64,000 bases of DNA from Streptomyces sp. S.PB5. GTDB taxonomy: Bacteria; Actinomycetota; Actinomycetes; Streptomycetales; Streptomycetaceae. The position numbers and the translations under genes are program-made. Within the stretch, counting starts at the first letter, position 1. The number at the start of each line of letters is the position of its first letter. The DNA lies in NCBI RefSeq assembly GCF_030403745.1, contig NZ_JAQMWP010000002.1:186001-250000 (forward strand), written 5' to 3'. Shown in pieces: positions 45,760 to 54,119 of the stretch. Below the pieces are notes generated by a model. It did no database searches and had not been told where the DNA came from. It saw only the letters and a program-made list of their open reading frames with translations.

Positions 45760-46380
45760 GTGATCACTTCTGCCCTGCCCGTCGCGCGCGCCGCGCGTGT
45801 CTCGCGTGAGGAACACGACAGACGAGCCGCGCTCGACGAGTCCGCCACCGCCTGGGCGCTGGCCGCCCGTGGCGGTGACCCGGCTGCCGTCGAGCAGTTC
45901 GTGCGCGCCCTGCACCGTGACGTCCTGCGGTACGTCGCCCATCTGTGCGCCGACCCGCAGGCCGTGGACGACCTGGCCCAGGACACGTTTTTGCGGGCGC
46001 TCGGCAGCCTGCACCGGTTCGAGGGGCGGTCCTCGGCGCGTTCCTGGCTGCTGTCCATCGCCCGACGGGCCGTGATCGACGGCTATCGGTGCGCGGCGGC
46101 GCGACCACGGCCGGCCGATGTGACGGACTGGGAGCCGGCCGTCGAACGCGCCCAGCCGTGCGGGCTGCCGGGCTTCGACGACGGCATAGCCCTGCTCGAT
46201 CTGCTTCAGGCGCTTCCCGACGAACGCCGTGAGGCGTTCGTGCTCACCCAGCTGCTGGGACTGCCGTACGCGGAGGCGGCCGCGCTGATCGGCTGCCCCG
46301 TGGGGACCGTGCGGTCCCGGGTCGCGCGGGCTCGGGAGACGCTGGTCGAGTGGGTGACCGCCATCGATCTCGCGGCTTGA
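45760..46380 (+). CDS. ECF RNA polymerase sigma factor
   Basis: 206 residues from GTG at 45760 (GAAGGA 8 nt upstream); an in-frame GTG at 45724 is weaker. Region 2: FVRALHRDVLRYVAHLCADPQAVDDLAQDTFLRAL. Region 4: ALPDERREAFVLTQLLGLPYAEAAALIGCPVGTVRSRVARARETLV. No anti-sigma gene follows; the next gene is convergent. Its only same-strand neighbour is the Met-rich membrane protein, which might control it. Regulon unknown. Confidence 0.93.
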   Translation: MITSALPVARAARVSREEHDRRAALDESATAWALAARGGDPAAVEQFVRALHRDVLRYVAHLCADPQAVDDLAQDTFLRALGSLHRFEGRSSARSWLLSIARRAVIDGYRCAAARPRPADVTDWEPAVERAQPCGLPGFDDGIALLDLLQALPDERREAFVLTQLLGLPYAEAAALIGCPVGTVRSRVARARETLVEWVTAIDLAA

Positions 46381-46452
46381 ATCCGCGGGCCGGTGAGGCG
46401 TGTCGCGCGCACGCGGCGACAGCCGCATCACAGCCCCGGTACCGCGCCTGTG

Positions 46453-49400
46453 TCAGCCCGGCCGCCGCGCCCACGCCAGCCTGGCCGCCGCCCCCGCGGC
46501 GGCCAGGCCCGCCAGCCCCGCGCCCGCCAGGGCGAGCGCCCGCGTCCCGCGTCCCGGCAGCTCAGGTCGCACCCCTGGCGCCACCCCGTACGCGCTGCCT
46601 CCCGCCCCCGGAATCCCGCACGCCAGCAGCTCCGCCAGATGCACGCCCTCGTGGCCCCCGCTGTCGAGCTCGTGGATCTGCGTACGGCAGCTGAACCCGT
46701 CCGCCAGCACCACCGCCCCCTCCTCCGCCTCCCGCAGCCGGGGCAGCAGCACCCGTTCCGCGCACGCCTCGCTGACGTCGAGATGTCCGCGCTCGAAGCC
46801 GAAGTTGCCGGCCAGCCCGCAGCACCCGGAGTCCAGCCGCTCCACGTCGACCCCGGCCCGGCGCAGCAGCTCGCGGTCGGCGTCCCAGCCGAGCACCGCG
46901 TGCTGGTGGCAGTGGACCTGGGCCAGTGCCCGGGCCGACCGGTCCGGCACCGTGGGCGGTTCGTAGCCGGGGGAGTGCTCGGTGAGCAGCTCGGCCAGTG
47001 TCACCGTCCGCTCGGCCAGTCGCCGCACGTCCCGGTCGCCGGGGAACAGCTCGCCCGCGTCCGACCGGAACACCGCCGTACAGCTGGGCTCCAGCCCGAC
47101 GACGAGCCCGCCGTCCCGGACATGCTCCGCCAGCCGTCGCACGGTACGGCCCAACACCCGCTTCGCCACCCCGAGTTGCCCGGTGGAGATCCACGTCAGC
47201 CCGCAGCACAGCGGTTCCTCCGGCAGTTCGACCCGCCAGCCCGCGTGCTCCAGCACCTCCACCGCCGCCTGTCCGACATGCGGATGGAAGTGGTCGGTGA
47301 AGGTGTCCGGCCAGAGCAGCACGCTGCCGCGCACGCCGTCGCCGTGGGACGCGTTCGGCTCACGCGTCTTGAACCACTGCCGCAGCGTCCGCCCGGCGAA
47401 CAGCGGCACCTCGCGGTCCTCGACGCCCGCGACCGCGACGGCCGCCCGGGACAGGGGCGGGGTGTGGGTGAGCGCGTTGACGAGCGGTCCGAGCCGTGCC
47501 CGCCCGACCGTCCGTGCCACGACCGGCAGCCAGCCCATCGAGAGGTGCGCGCGCGGCCTGCGCCACCACCGGCCCTCGTAGTGGTGGGACAGGAACTCCG
47601 CCTTGTACGTGGCCATGTCGACATCGGCCGGGCAGTCCTTCTTGCAGCCCTTGCACGACAGGCACAGATCGAGGGCGTCCCGTACCGCCTCCGAACGCCA
47701 GCCCTCCTGGACCGCGCTGTCGCCGTGGCCGTCGAGCATCTCGAAGAGCAACCGGGCGCGGCCGCGCGTGGAGTGCTCCTCCTCGCGCGTGACCTGGTAC
47801 GACGGGCACATCACGGAACCCGTGGTCTCCAGCTGCCGGCATTTGCCCACGCCCACGCACCGGTTGGCGGCCGCGGCGAACGAACCCCCGTCGTCCGGAA
47901 AGCCGAAACGCAGGTCGTGAGGGTCGTGCGGGGTCCAGTCGCCGCCGAGCCGAAGGTTCTCGTCGAGGCGGTACGGTGCCACGACCTTCCCGGGGTTCAT
48001 CCGGTCGTGCGGGTCGAACACGGCCTTCAACCGGCCGAAGGCGTCCACCAGGTGCTGCCCGAACATGCGCGGCAGCAGCTCGCCCCGGCTCTGCCCGTCC
48101 CCGTGCTCGCCGGAGAAGGAGCCGCCGAACTCGACGACCAGATCGGCCGCTCGCTCCATGAAACGGCGGTAGGCGGCCACCCCTTCCGCGCTGTACAGGT
48201 CGAAGGGGATCCGGGTGTGCACACAGCCCTGCCCGAAGTGGCCGTACAGGCTGGGCCCGGCATCGCTCTGGTAGCCGAACTCCGCGAACAGGGACCGCAG
48301 TCGGCGCAGATAGTCACCGAGGCGCTCGGGCGGTACCGCCGAGTCCTCCCAGCCCTCGAAGGTGTCGGGGTGGCCCGGCACATGCGCGGTGGCGCCGAGC
48401 CCGGCCTCCCGCACCTGCCACAACTCCTCCTCGTGGACGGGGTCGTCGAGGAAGGCGACCTCCGGATCGTGCTCGGACTCGTGGAGCGCGTCCAGCATCC
48501 GGTGCGCCCGCTCGTCCGCCTCCTGGACGGTGTCGCCGCCGAACTGCACCATCAAGAAGGCGTCCCCTTCCGGCATGTGGGCCCGTGCCTTCGGGTTGAG
48601 GTGCTTGAGCCGCTCGTCGCGCAGGAGGTAGTGGTCGATGCCCTCCAGCGCGATGGGCTCGTACGGCAGGATCTCCGGTACGGCGTCGGCGGCCCGGTCG
48701 ATGCCGTCGAACCCCAGGACCACCAGTGCCCGTTCCTTCACCACCGGCACCAGCTCCAGCTCCGCCCGCAGTACGGTCACCAGCGTCGACTCGCTGCCGA
48801 CGAGCAGTCCGGCGACGTCGAAGCCGTGCTCGGGGAGCAGTGAGTCGAGGTTGTAGCCGGAGACGCGGCGCGGGATGTCGGGGAAGCGGCGGCGGATCTC
48901 GTCGGCGTGGGTGTCGCGCAGGGCGCGCAACCGCCGGTACACGGCGGCCCGGAGGTCTCCCTGCCGCTCGATCTCGGCGTACTCCGCGTCACCGGTCTCC
49001 CCGCACCAGAACCGGGTGCCGTCGTACAGCAGCACCTCCAGGCGGGCGATGTTGTCGACGACCTTGCCGGTCGACTGGGCGGTGGCCCCGCAGGAGTTGT
49101 TGCCGATCATGCCGCCGATCGTGCAGTTGGCGTGAGTCGCCGGTTCGGGGCCGAACCGCAGCCCGGTGTCCGCGAGCCGGCGGTTGAGGTCGTCGAGGAC
49201 GATGCCGGGCTGGACGACACAGGTGCGGGCGTCGGGGTCCACGGACTCCAGCCGGTCGCAGTACTTGGACCAGTCGATGACGACGGCCGTGTTCGTGCAC
49301 TGCCCGGCCAGGCTGGTCCCGCCACCGCGCGAGAGCACGGGCGCGTCGTGCTCCCGGGCGACGGCCACCGCCTCCGCGGCCGCCTCGGGCGTGCGGGGCA

Positions 49401-49524
49401 CGACCACACCGATCGGTGTCTGCCGGAAGTTGGAGGCGTCGGTGGAGTAGGCGGCGCGGCTCCCGGCGTCGAAGCGGACCTCGCCGTCGACGCGTTCCCG
49501 CAGGGCGGCTTCCAGAGTGGGCAT
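46453..49524 (-). CDS. FAD/Fe-S oxidoreductase, YdiJ-like (D-2-hydroxyacid dehydrogenase)
   Basis: 1023 residues from ATG at 49524 with GAGGAGGGG upstream. N-terminal PCMH-type FAD domain (VLSRGGGTSLAGQC, GNNSCGATAQSTGKVVDN), oxidase C-domain with GGSFSGEHGDGQSRGELL, ferredoxin-like part (CVGVGKCRQ, CLSCKGCKKDCP) and two CCG domains (EEPLCCGLTW, SGCCGLAGNFGFERGH). This is the arrangement of YdiJ, an enzyme oxidising D-2-hydroxyglutarate-like acids. The last ~30 residues form a hydrophobic Ala/Leu helix and basic end, suggesting a membrane tail. Confidence 0.92.
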   Translation of the reverse strand: MPTLEAALRERVDGEVRFDAGSRAAYSTDASNFRQTPIGVVVPRTPEAAAEAVAVAREHDAPVLSRGGGTSLAGQCTNTAVVIDWSKYCDRLESVDPDARTCVVQPGIVLDDLNRRLADTGLRFGPEPATHANCTIGGMIGNNSCGATAQSTGKVVDNIARLEVLLYDGTRFWCGETGDAEYAEIERQGDLRAAVYRRLRALRDTHADEIRRRFPDIPRRVSGYNLDSLLPEHGFDVAGLLVGSESTLVTVLRAELELVPVVKERALVVLGFDGIDRAADAVPEILPYEPIALEGIDHYLLRDERLKHLNPKARAHMPEGDAFLMVQFGGDTVQEADERAHRMLDALHESEHDPEVAFLDDPVHEEELWQVREAGLGATAHVPGHPDTFEGWEDSAVPPERLGDYLRRLRSLFAEFGYQSDAGPSLYGHFGQGCVHTRIPFDLYSAEGVAAYRRFMERAADLVVEFGGSFSGEHGDGQSRGELLPRMFGQHLVDAFGRLKAVFDPHDRMNPGKVVAPYRLDENLRLGGDWTPHDPHDLRFGFPDDGGSFAAAANRCVGVGKCRQLETTGSVMCPSYQVTREEEHSTRGRARLLFEMLDGHGDSAVQEGWRSEAVRDALDLCLSCKGCKKDCPADVDMATYKAEFLSHHYEGRWWRRPRAHLSMGWLPVVARTVGRARLGPLVNALTHTPPLSRAAVAVAGVEDREVPLFAGRTLRQWFKTREPNASHGDGVRGSVLLWPDTFTDHFHPHVGQAAVEVLEHAGWRVELPEEPLCCGLTWISTGQLGVAKRVLGRTVRRLAEHVRDGGLVVGLEPSCTAVFRSDAGELFPGDRDVRRLAERTVTLAELLTEHSPGYEPPTVPDRSARALAQVHCHQHAVLGWDADRELLRRAGVDVERLDSGCCGLAGNFGFERGHLDVSEACAERVLLPRLREAEEGAVVLADGFSCRTQIHELDSGGHEGVHLAELLACGIPGAGGSAYGVAPGVRPELPGRGTRALALAGAGLAGLAAAGAAARLAWARRPG

Positions 49525-49583
49525 GAACCCCTCCTCGGTGTCGGCACGGGCACCGCCCCGGGTACCCGCAACCGCACCGGCGA

Positions 49584-50066
49584 CTACTCCGTCGCGGGCT
49601 CCTCGGCGAACCCCGGCATCAGGGCGCGCATCGCCTCGCACTGGGCCGAGCCCATGATCCGGGCCAGCGCGTCCTTCACCGTCTCGGCGAGGACCCCGGA
49701 GGCCTCCGCCAGCAGCGTTCGCGCCTTCTCGGTGAGGGCGACCTCGATGCCGCGCTTGTCGCCGCAGACCGACCTGCGGGTGACGAGCCCGGCGTGCTGG
49801 AGGCAGGCGATCTGGTAGGTGAGGCGGGTCTTGGGGCGGCCCAGGAGCTCGGCGATGCGGGTCATGCGGACGCCCTCGCCGGGGTTGTCGGCCAGCAGGC
49901 ACAGGATCAGGAACTCGTCGTGCGAGACGTCGAGACGCTCCTTGACGACCGAGCGCAGCTCCTGCTCCACCGCTCCGGTGGCGGCCAGCATCAGCATCCA
50001 AGCGTGCAGCTCCGCGGGCAGGAGCCCGCCACCTGCGGCGGAGGGACAGTCGGAGTGATCGGCCAT
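49584..50066 (-). CDS. MarR-family regulator
   Basis: 160 residues. Winged helix core: LDVSHDEFLILCLLADNPGEGVRMTRIAELLGRPKTRLTYQIACLQHAGLVTRRSVCGDKRGIEVALTEKARTLL (cited in part). A Cys in the wing may give redox sensing. ATG at 50066 has TAGACT ending 7 nt before it and no RBS (leaderless type). It is divergent from the YceI gene across two near-identical 12-bp palindromes that overlap both promoters, so it very probably represses both. Confidence 0.93.
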   Translation of the reverse strand: MADHSDCPSAAGGGLLPAELHAWMLMLAATGAVEQELRSVVKERLDVSHDEFLILCLLADNPGEGVRMTRIAELLGRPKTRLTYQIACLQHAGLVTRRSVCGDKRGIEVALTEKARTLLAEASGVLAETVKDALARIMGSAQCEAMRALMPGFAEEPATE

Positions 50067-50083
50067 GGTTTCCAGTCTACCTG

Positions 50084-50131
50084 TTGTCCAAATTTGAAGT
50101 ATCGGCTAGCGTGCTGTCATCCAAATTTGGA
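50084..50131. promoter_or_regulatory. Twin MarR operators over the yceI promoter
   Basis: TCCAAATTTGAA (50087-50098) and the perfect palindrome TCCAAATTTGGA (50120-50131) are 33 bp apart, three helical turns. The first overlaps TTGTCC (50084-50089), which is 17 bp from TAGCGT (50107-50112), the likely yceI promoter; the second covers the expected transcription start. Confidence 0.8.
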
Positions 50132-50158
50132 CTACAGCAGTAGCAGGAGTGAATGATC

Positions 50159-50674
50159 ATGACCGTCGCCGTCGAAACCGGAACCTGGCAGCTGGACTCC
50201 GCCGCCTCGACCGTGGGGATCAAGCACAAGACGATGTGGGGCCTGGTGACCGTGAAGGGCACTTTCGGCGCCGTCACCGGACAGGGCGAGGTCCGGTCCG
50301 ACGGCTCCGCGGTCGGCACCCTGACCCTGGCCGTCGCCTCCCTGGACACCAAGAACGCCAAGCGCGACACCCACCTCAAGGGCGCCGACTTCTTCGACGC
50401 CGACAACCACCCCGAGATCACCTTCGCGGTCCGCAGCGCCGAACTCCGCGACGGCGACAAAGTCCACGTCGTAGGCCAGCTCACCGCGCGCGGCATCAGC
50501 CGCCCTCAGTCCTTCACCGCCCGCCTCGTCGGCGCGGACGCCGACGCCCTCATCCTGGACGCCGAGTTCTCCGTGGACCGCGAGCACTTCGGGATGGGCT
50601 GGAACCAGCTGGGCATGATCCGCGGTCTCACCACGGTCACCACCACCCTCCGCTTCACACGGACGGCAGCCTGA
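50159..50674 (+). CDS. YceI-family lipid-binding-like protein
   Basis: 171 residues from ATG at 50159; the ATG at 50153 is only 3 nt from AGGAG. Core sequences TGTWQLDSAASTVGIKHKTMWGLVTVKG, LKGADFFDADNHPEITF and the closing VTTTLRFTR fit the YceI lipocalin-like barrel that binds isoprenoid lipids. It has no signal peptide, as in many actinobacterial copies, so it is likely cytoplasmic. Controlled by the divergent MarR, by inference. Its last 20 bp overlap the convergent membrane protein gene. Confidence 0.93.
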   Translation: MTVAVETGTWQLDSAASTVGIKHKTMWGLVTVKGTFGAVTGQGEVRSDGSAVGTLTLAVASLDTKNAKRDTHLKGADFFDADNHPEITFAVRSAELRDGDKVHVVGQLTARGISRPQSFTARLVGADADALILDAEFSVDREHFGMGWNQLGMIRGLTTVTTTLRFTRTAA

Positions 50675-52370
50675 CGTAGGCGCTGGACAGCGTCTGCGGT
50701 GCGTCCGTGAAGGCACGCAGCCGGATCCGCACCCCCGCGCGGGGAAGGACGTACTTCCCGATGTACGGCCCCGCGGGAGGCCGGAGTTCATAGCGCGCGG
50801 TGGCGTGGGCGGGGAGCGCGGCCGGACCTCGCACAACCGTCCAGTACTGGCTCATGCCCTGGCCCGTGGTCAGCATGAAGTGGGGTGCGAGGGCCGTGCC
50901 GGACGTGTTGGTGACCTGGAGTGCGAGCCGGGAGCCGGCCACCGGCGAGGCCCGGTGCAGCGCGGCGACCCGCATGTGCAGCGGCGGCGTTCCCGTCGCC
51001 GCCCACGCGGCGCTCAGCAGGGCCGGGAGCAGCACCAGCGACGCCACCGCGACCCGTGCCCCCGGCCGGGCGAACAACCGCGGCCTCGGCTGCCACGCCG
51101 TCGCGAACTCCGAGGCCGGTGCGGTGACCGCGGCCGCCAGCCACAGCGGCGTCATCATCAGGTAGTAGCCGTCCTGCGAACGCGTCGCCAGAAAGAACGC
51201 GCACCAGGGCAGCACGGTCGCCGCGGGCCCCAACCGCCGTACGAACAGCACGAACAGCGTGAGCAGACCCACCGCGAGCAGCGCACTCGCGTGCGCGTAC
51301 CAGTCGAGACGGTCGCTGCCGTCCGTGAGATAGATCGACACACCCACCAGGCCCTGACCGTGCAGCACCGCGCCCTGTGTCAGCGGCAGGGCGATGCCCC
51401 TGAGCCAGGCGCCCGGCTCGCTCACGATGAAGTACGTGTTGATCAGCAGCCATACGGTGACGGCGACCCCGGTGATCCGCAGCAGCACCAGCGTCGCGGC
51501 CCGGCCGCCCAGCTCCCCGCGCCGCACCGCGTAGATGCCGGCGAGCAGGAACGGTGCCAGGAACCACGGCAGTTGCTGCGCCGCGCACGCCGCGCCGAGA
51601 CAAGCGGCCCGCGCCACCCCGGCCGCCCCGAGCCGCCCGCCCCGCCCGATCCGCGGCCAGTTCACGACCACCGGCACCAGTAGGGCGAGCGCGACGATCG
51701 CCGGGTAGCCGAGCCGGCCGTACTGCGTCAGCATCGCGAACCCGAGGCACACCATCGTCGCCGCCGGCCGCCACGGCACGGGCAGCATCCGCCACAACAC
51801 CACCGCACCGACGATCAGCGCCCCCGTGCTCACCGCCGTCGCCGGGGCGGCACCGTGGCCGAGCCACAGCAGGGGCGCGGTCAGCAGCGGGGCGAGCGGG
51901 GGATAGCCGTACGTCAGGTCGTAGCCGCCGGTCACGGTCGGGGTGAGGGCGACCCCGTGACCGAACAGCCAGGGCCAGGGCTGCCCGTAGACCGGGTGCC
52001 CGGCGACCAGCTCCTTGGCGGCCTGGGTGGTCAGAAGCGCCTCGTCGCTGCCCCGGTGGAACACCGACCAGGCCGAGAGCGCCAACGTCACGGCCGTCAC
52101 CAGCACGCACAGGTCGACGCGGGCGAGCGACCGTGTCCGGCGCACCACCAGCGCCAGCACCCCGCACACCAGGATCGAGGCGTAACAGACCGAGATCACC
52201 GCCGCCACGGCCATCCGGTGCGAGGCCGCCTGCGCCCACACCGTGCGGGTACCGATGAGCAGGCTGATGTCGGCGAGCAACGTCAGGACGCGGTGCCACT
52301 GCGCGGGGGACTCCGGGGCCGTCTCGGACACCACCGACCGCGTCCGCCGCCCGGGTGTCACCGGCTTCAT
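50655..52370 (-). CDS. Large polytopic membrane protein with C-terminal extracytoplasmic domain
   Basis: 571 residues from ATG at 52370 (GTG at 52385 also possible; neither has a good RBS). About eleven membrane helices to residue ~450, with a loop GSDEALLTTQAAKELVAGHPVYGQ and TYGYPPLAPLLTAPL after the early helices, as in GT-C/DUF2029-like mannosyltransferases. The last ~110 residues look like an extracytoplasmic beta domain. Catalytic residues are not certain, so a glycosyltransferase role is inference. No operon partner. Confidence 0.75.
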   Translation of the reverse strand: MKPVTPGRRTRSVVSETAPESPAQWHRVLTLLADISLLIGTRTVWAQAASHRMAVAAVISVCYASILVCGVLALVVRRTRSLARVDLCVLVTAVTLALSAWSVFHRGSDEALLTTQAAKELVAGHPVYGQPWPWLFGHGVALTPTVTGGYDLTYGYPPLAPLLTAPLLWLGHGAAPATAVSTGALIVGAVVLWRMLPVPWRPAATMVCLGFAMLTQYGRLGYPAIVALALLVPVVVNWPRIGRGGRLGAAGVARAACLGAACAAQQLPWFLAPFLLAGIYAVRRGELGGRAATLVLLRITGVAVTVWLLINTYFIVSEPGAWLRGIALPLTQGAVLHGQGLVGVSIYLTDGSDRLDWYAHASALLAVGLLTLFVLFVRRLGPAATVLPWCAFFLATRSQDGYYLMMTPLWLAAAVTAPASEFATAWQPRPRLFARPGARVAVASLVLLPALLSAAWAATGTPPLHMRVAALHRASPVAGSRLALQVTNTSGTALAPHFMLTTGQGMSQYWTVVRGPAALPAHATARYELRPPAGPYIGKYVLPRAGVRIRLRAFTDAPQTLSSAYVRLPSV

Positions 52371-52489
52371 TTCTGCCAAGTGCACGGGACCGGAAGGTAA
52401 TCGGGGGTGGTGAGCGAGGTGGTGGTGGAGGTGAAGAGTCCGGTAGGAGGGCGGTAAGAAGACGAGTTTTTCGAGAGGTATCGCCTTAA

Positions 52490-52570
52490 ATCACGACACC
52501 ACGACACCACGACCCACGGCATCGCGGCGTTCAAAGGGCGATCGAAGGGTCGATCAGAGGGTCGATCAGA
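52490..52570. repeat. Short tandem repeats beside the kinase stop
   Basis: ACGACACC-type 9-bp units are repeated near 52492-52515, and GGGTCGATCAGA occurs twice (52547-52558, 52559-52570) after a degenerate copy, running into the kinase stop codon. The rest of the 52386-52565 gap shows no gene. Confidence 0.55.
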
Positions 52571-53084
52571 GGGACGTCAGCCAGGCCGCCGTGTCGTCGG
52601 GGTGGCCGAAGCGGAGCGTGTGCAGATGAGCGAAGCGGGGATCGCGGATCCGGCGCCCGATCTCGTGCCGGCGGATCCCGTGCTGCGACCACGCCCACCA
52701 CACCGGGTGCTCCCGGCTCAGCCAGCCCGCCCAGGTCTCCCGGTTGCCGCCGAAGATGACCTCGCGCGTGACGGTGCGCCGGACGGACCGGCGCAGCACA
52801 CGCGGCATGATGACGCGCCTGGGATAGTCCAGCCAGACCACGGTGTCGGCCCGGCCCCACAGCAGGTCGCGGACTTCCGGATAACCGACGGAGTCGACGA
52901 TCCAGCGGGACCCGTCGGTGAGCCGTGACACGTCCTCGGTCAACTCGTCGTTGACGGCCCAGCCGGGGCCGCTGAAGTACAGCGCGTCCATCTCGTGGTA
53001 CGGCAGCCCCAGCCGCCCGCTCAGGGCATGGGCGAGGGTGGACTTGCCCGCACCGGTGACGCCCACCACCAAGATCCGCTCCAC
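52566..53084 (-). CDS. Small P-loop nucleoside kinase-like protein
   Basis: 172 residues from GTG at 53084, which has TAGGGT ending 6 nt upstream and no RBS (leaderless type). Walker A GVTGAGKSTLAHALS at residues 8-22; HEMDALYFSGPGW and RWIVDSVGYPEVRDLLWGRADTVVWLDYPRRVIMPRVLRRSVRRT (in part) match the FlaR/adenylate kinase-like AAA_17/18 group. Substrate unknown. Confidence 0.85.
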   Translation of the reverse strand: MERILVVGVTGAGKSTLAHALSGRLGLPYHEMDALYFSGPGWAVNDELTEDVSRLTDGSRWIVDSVGYPEVRDLLWGRADTVVWLDYPRRVIMPRVLRRSVRRTVTREVIFGGNRETWAGWLSREHPVWWAWSQHGIRRHEIGRRIRDPRFAHLHTLRFGHPDDTAAWLTSL

Positions 53085-53106
53085 GGGCGCACCCTATCCC
53101 GCACCC

Positions 53107-53478
53107 TCAACAGACGTCCCGCACATGTCGCTTGGCCGAGGCCGGCTGCTTCACATACGCCGCGGCCTCCGGGCCCTCGATGACGGTACGGCGGCCCGCG
53201 ACCGAGGCGACCGGGTTGGCGCAGATGATCCAGCAGGCCTTGATCTCGCCGTCGGCCATCCTCCGGAACATCTCGACGGTGCCCTTGCCGACGCCGTCCT
53301 TGCCGACGCCGTCCTTGCGGGCCGTGCCGGGCGGCAGCTCCCACCGCTTCTCGATGAACTCCCGCTCGGCATCGACGAGAACCGACCGCTGACCGGGAAA
53401 CCCCGGCCCGGAGTGGTGGGGGTCACACGGGGCCCTTGCGGCGGTCGGCTTTTGCTCCCAGAGCGTACGAATCGCCCA
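53107..53478 (-). pseudogene. Remnant of assimilatory nitrate reductase (molybdopterin domain)
   Basis: An open stretch without a start codon runs between stops at 53479 and 53107. It translates to GKGTVEMFRRMADGEIKACW then IICANPVASVAGRRTVIEGPEAA, the conserved core of NasA/NarB-type nitrate reductases, preceded by PGQRSV and ELPPGT of the same family. After EGPEAA the match stops and the frame closes with KRHVRDVC. It lacks the N-terminal Fe-S part and most of the enzyme, so it is a decayed fragment of about 95 recognisable residues. A 15-bp duplication gives DGVGKDGVGK. Confidence 0.7.
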
Positions 53479-53655
53479 TTACGCCGGTGTCACACGGCTT
53501 GATCACGAGCGGCTACGTCGGCCACACAGCTTTCGGGGGCACGATGTGAGGGGGTGAGAGCGTCGCGCACCGTGTCGCTGTTGGGCCGAACGGGTGACTT
53601 GGCGTAAGAATTGGCCGGTGCAGGCAATGAAGGCGAGCGAGTCCGGGGGGAACCG

Positions 53656-54045
53656 GTGAACAGGTACGACGTCACCGATGAACAGTGGGAAGGGCTCGCC
53701 CAGGTCGTTCCGTTGCGCGGCCGGGACGCATGGCCGTCGGCGGTGGACCACCGGGTCCCGCCGGAGGCGGCGACGGAACCCCGCCGTCGCTTCGTCGTCC
53801 TGCGGGTCAACGTCTTCGGCGACGCCCGCGAGGTCGCCGAGACCCTGATGGCCGGCATTCCGGTGCTCCTCGACCTGACCGGCGCGGAGGGCGAGGTCGC
53901 CAAACGCGTCCTCGACTTCAGTACCGGCGTCGTCTTCGGCCTCTCCAGCGGCATGCACCGCGTCGACCGCAACGTCTTCCTGCTGACCCCGCCGGGAACC
54001 GAGGTCAGCGGCCTGATGGAGAGCGCGGGTGCCCCCGGCGTGTGA
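53656..54045 (+). CDS. SepF-like protein
   Basis: 129 residues from GTG at 53656 with GGGGGAA 6 nt upstream. Core: RFVVLRVNVFGDAREVAETLMAGIPVLLDLTGAEGEVAKRVLDFSTGVVFGLSSGMHRVDRNVFLLTP (in part), the SepF dimer fold. The N-terminal amphipathic membrane-targeting helix of true SepF is absent; the start is NRYDVTDEQWEGLAQVVPL. Streptomyces carry SepF and two SepF-like proteins (SflA, SflB); this is best placed with the latter. It is not in the ftsZ cluster. Confidence 0.88.
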   Translation: MNRYDVTDEQWEGLAQVVPLRGRDAWPSAVDHRVPPEAATEPRRRFVVLRVNVFGDAREVAETLMAGIPVLLDLTGAEGEVAKRVLDFSTGVVFGLSSGMHRVDRNVFLLTPPGTEVSGLMESAGAPGV

Positions 54046-54119
54046 GCCCGGTCCCCCGATCGTAGGAAGCGCCTTCCGCCGGAACGGTTCACCAGCCGAC
54101 GGAGCCCTACGGTCCGGAT

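Noticed and set aside
46393..48843. 816-codon plus-strand frame over the YdiJ-like gene
   Set aside because: The minus strand carries all FAD and Fe-S motifs; the plus frame is Val/Arg/His-rich shadow.
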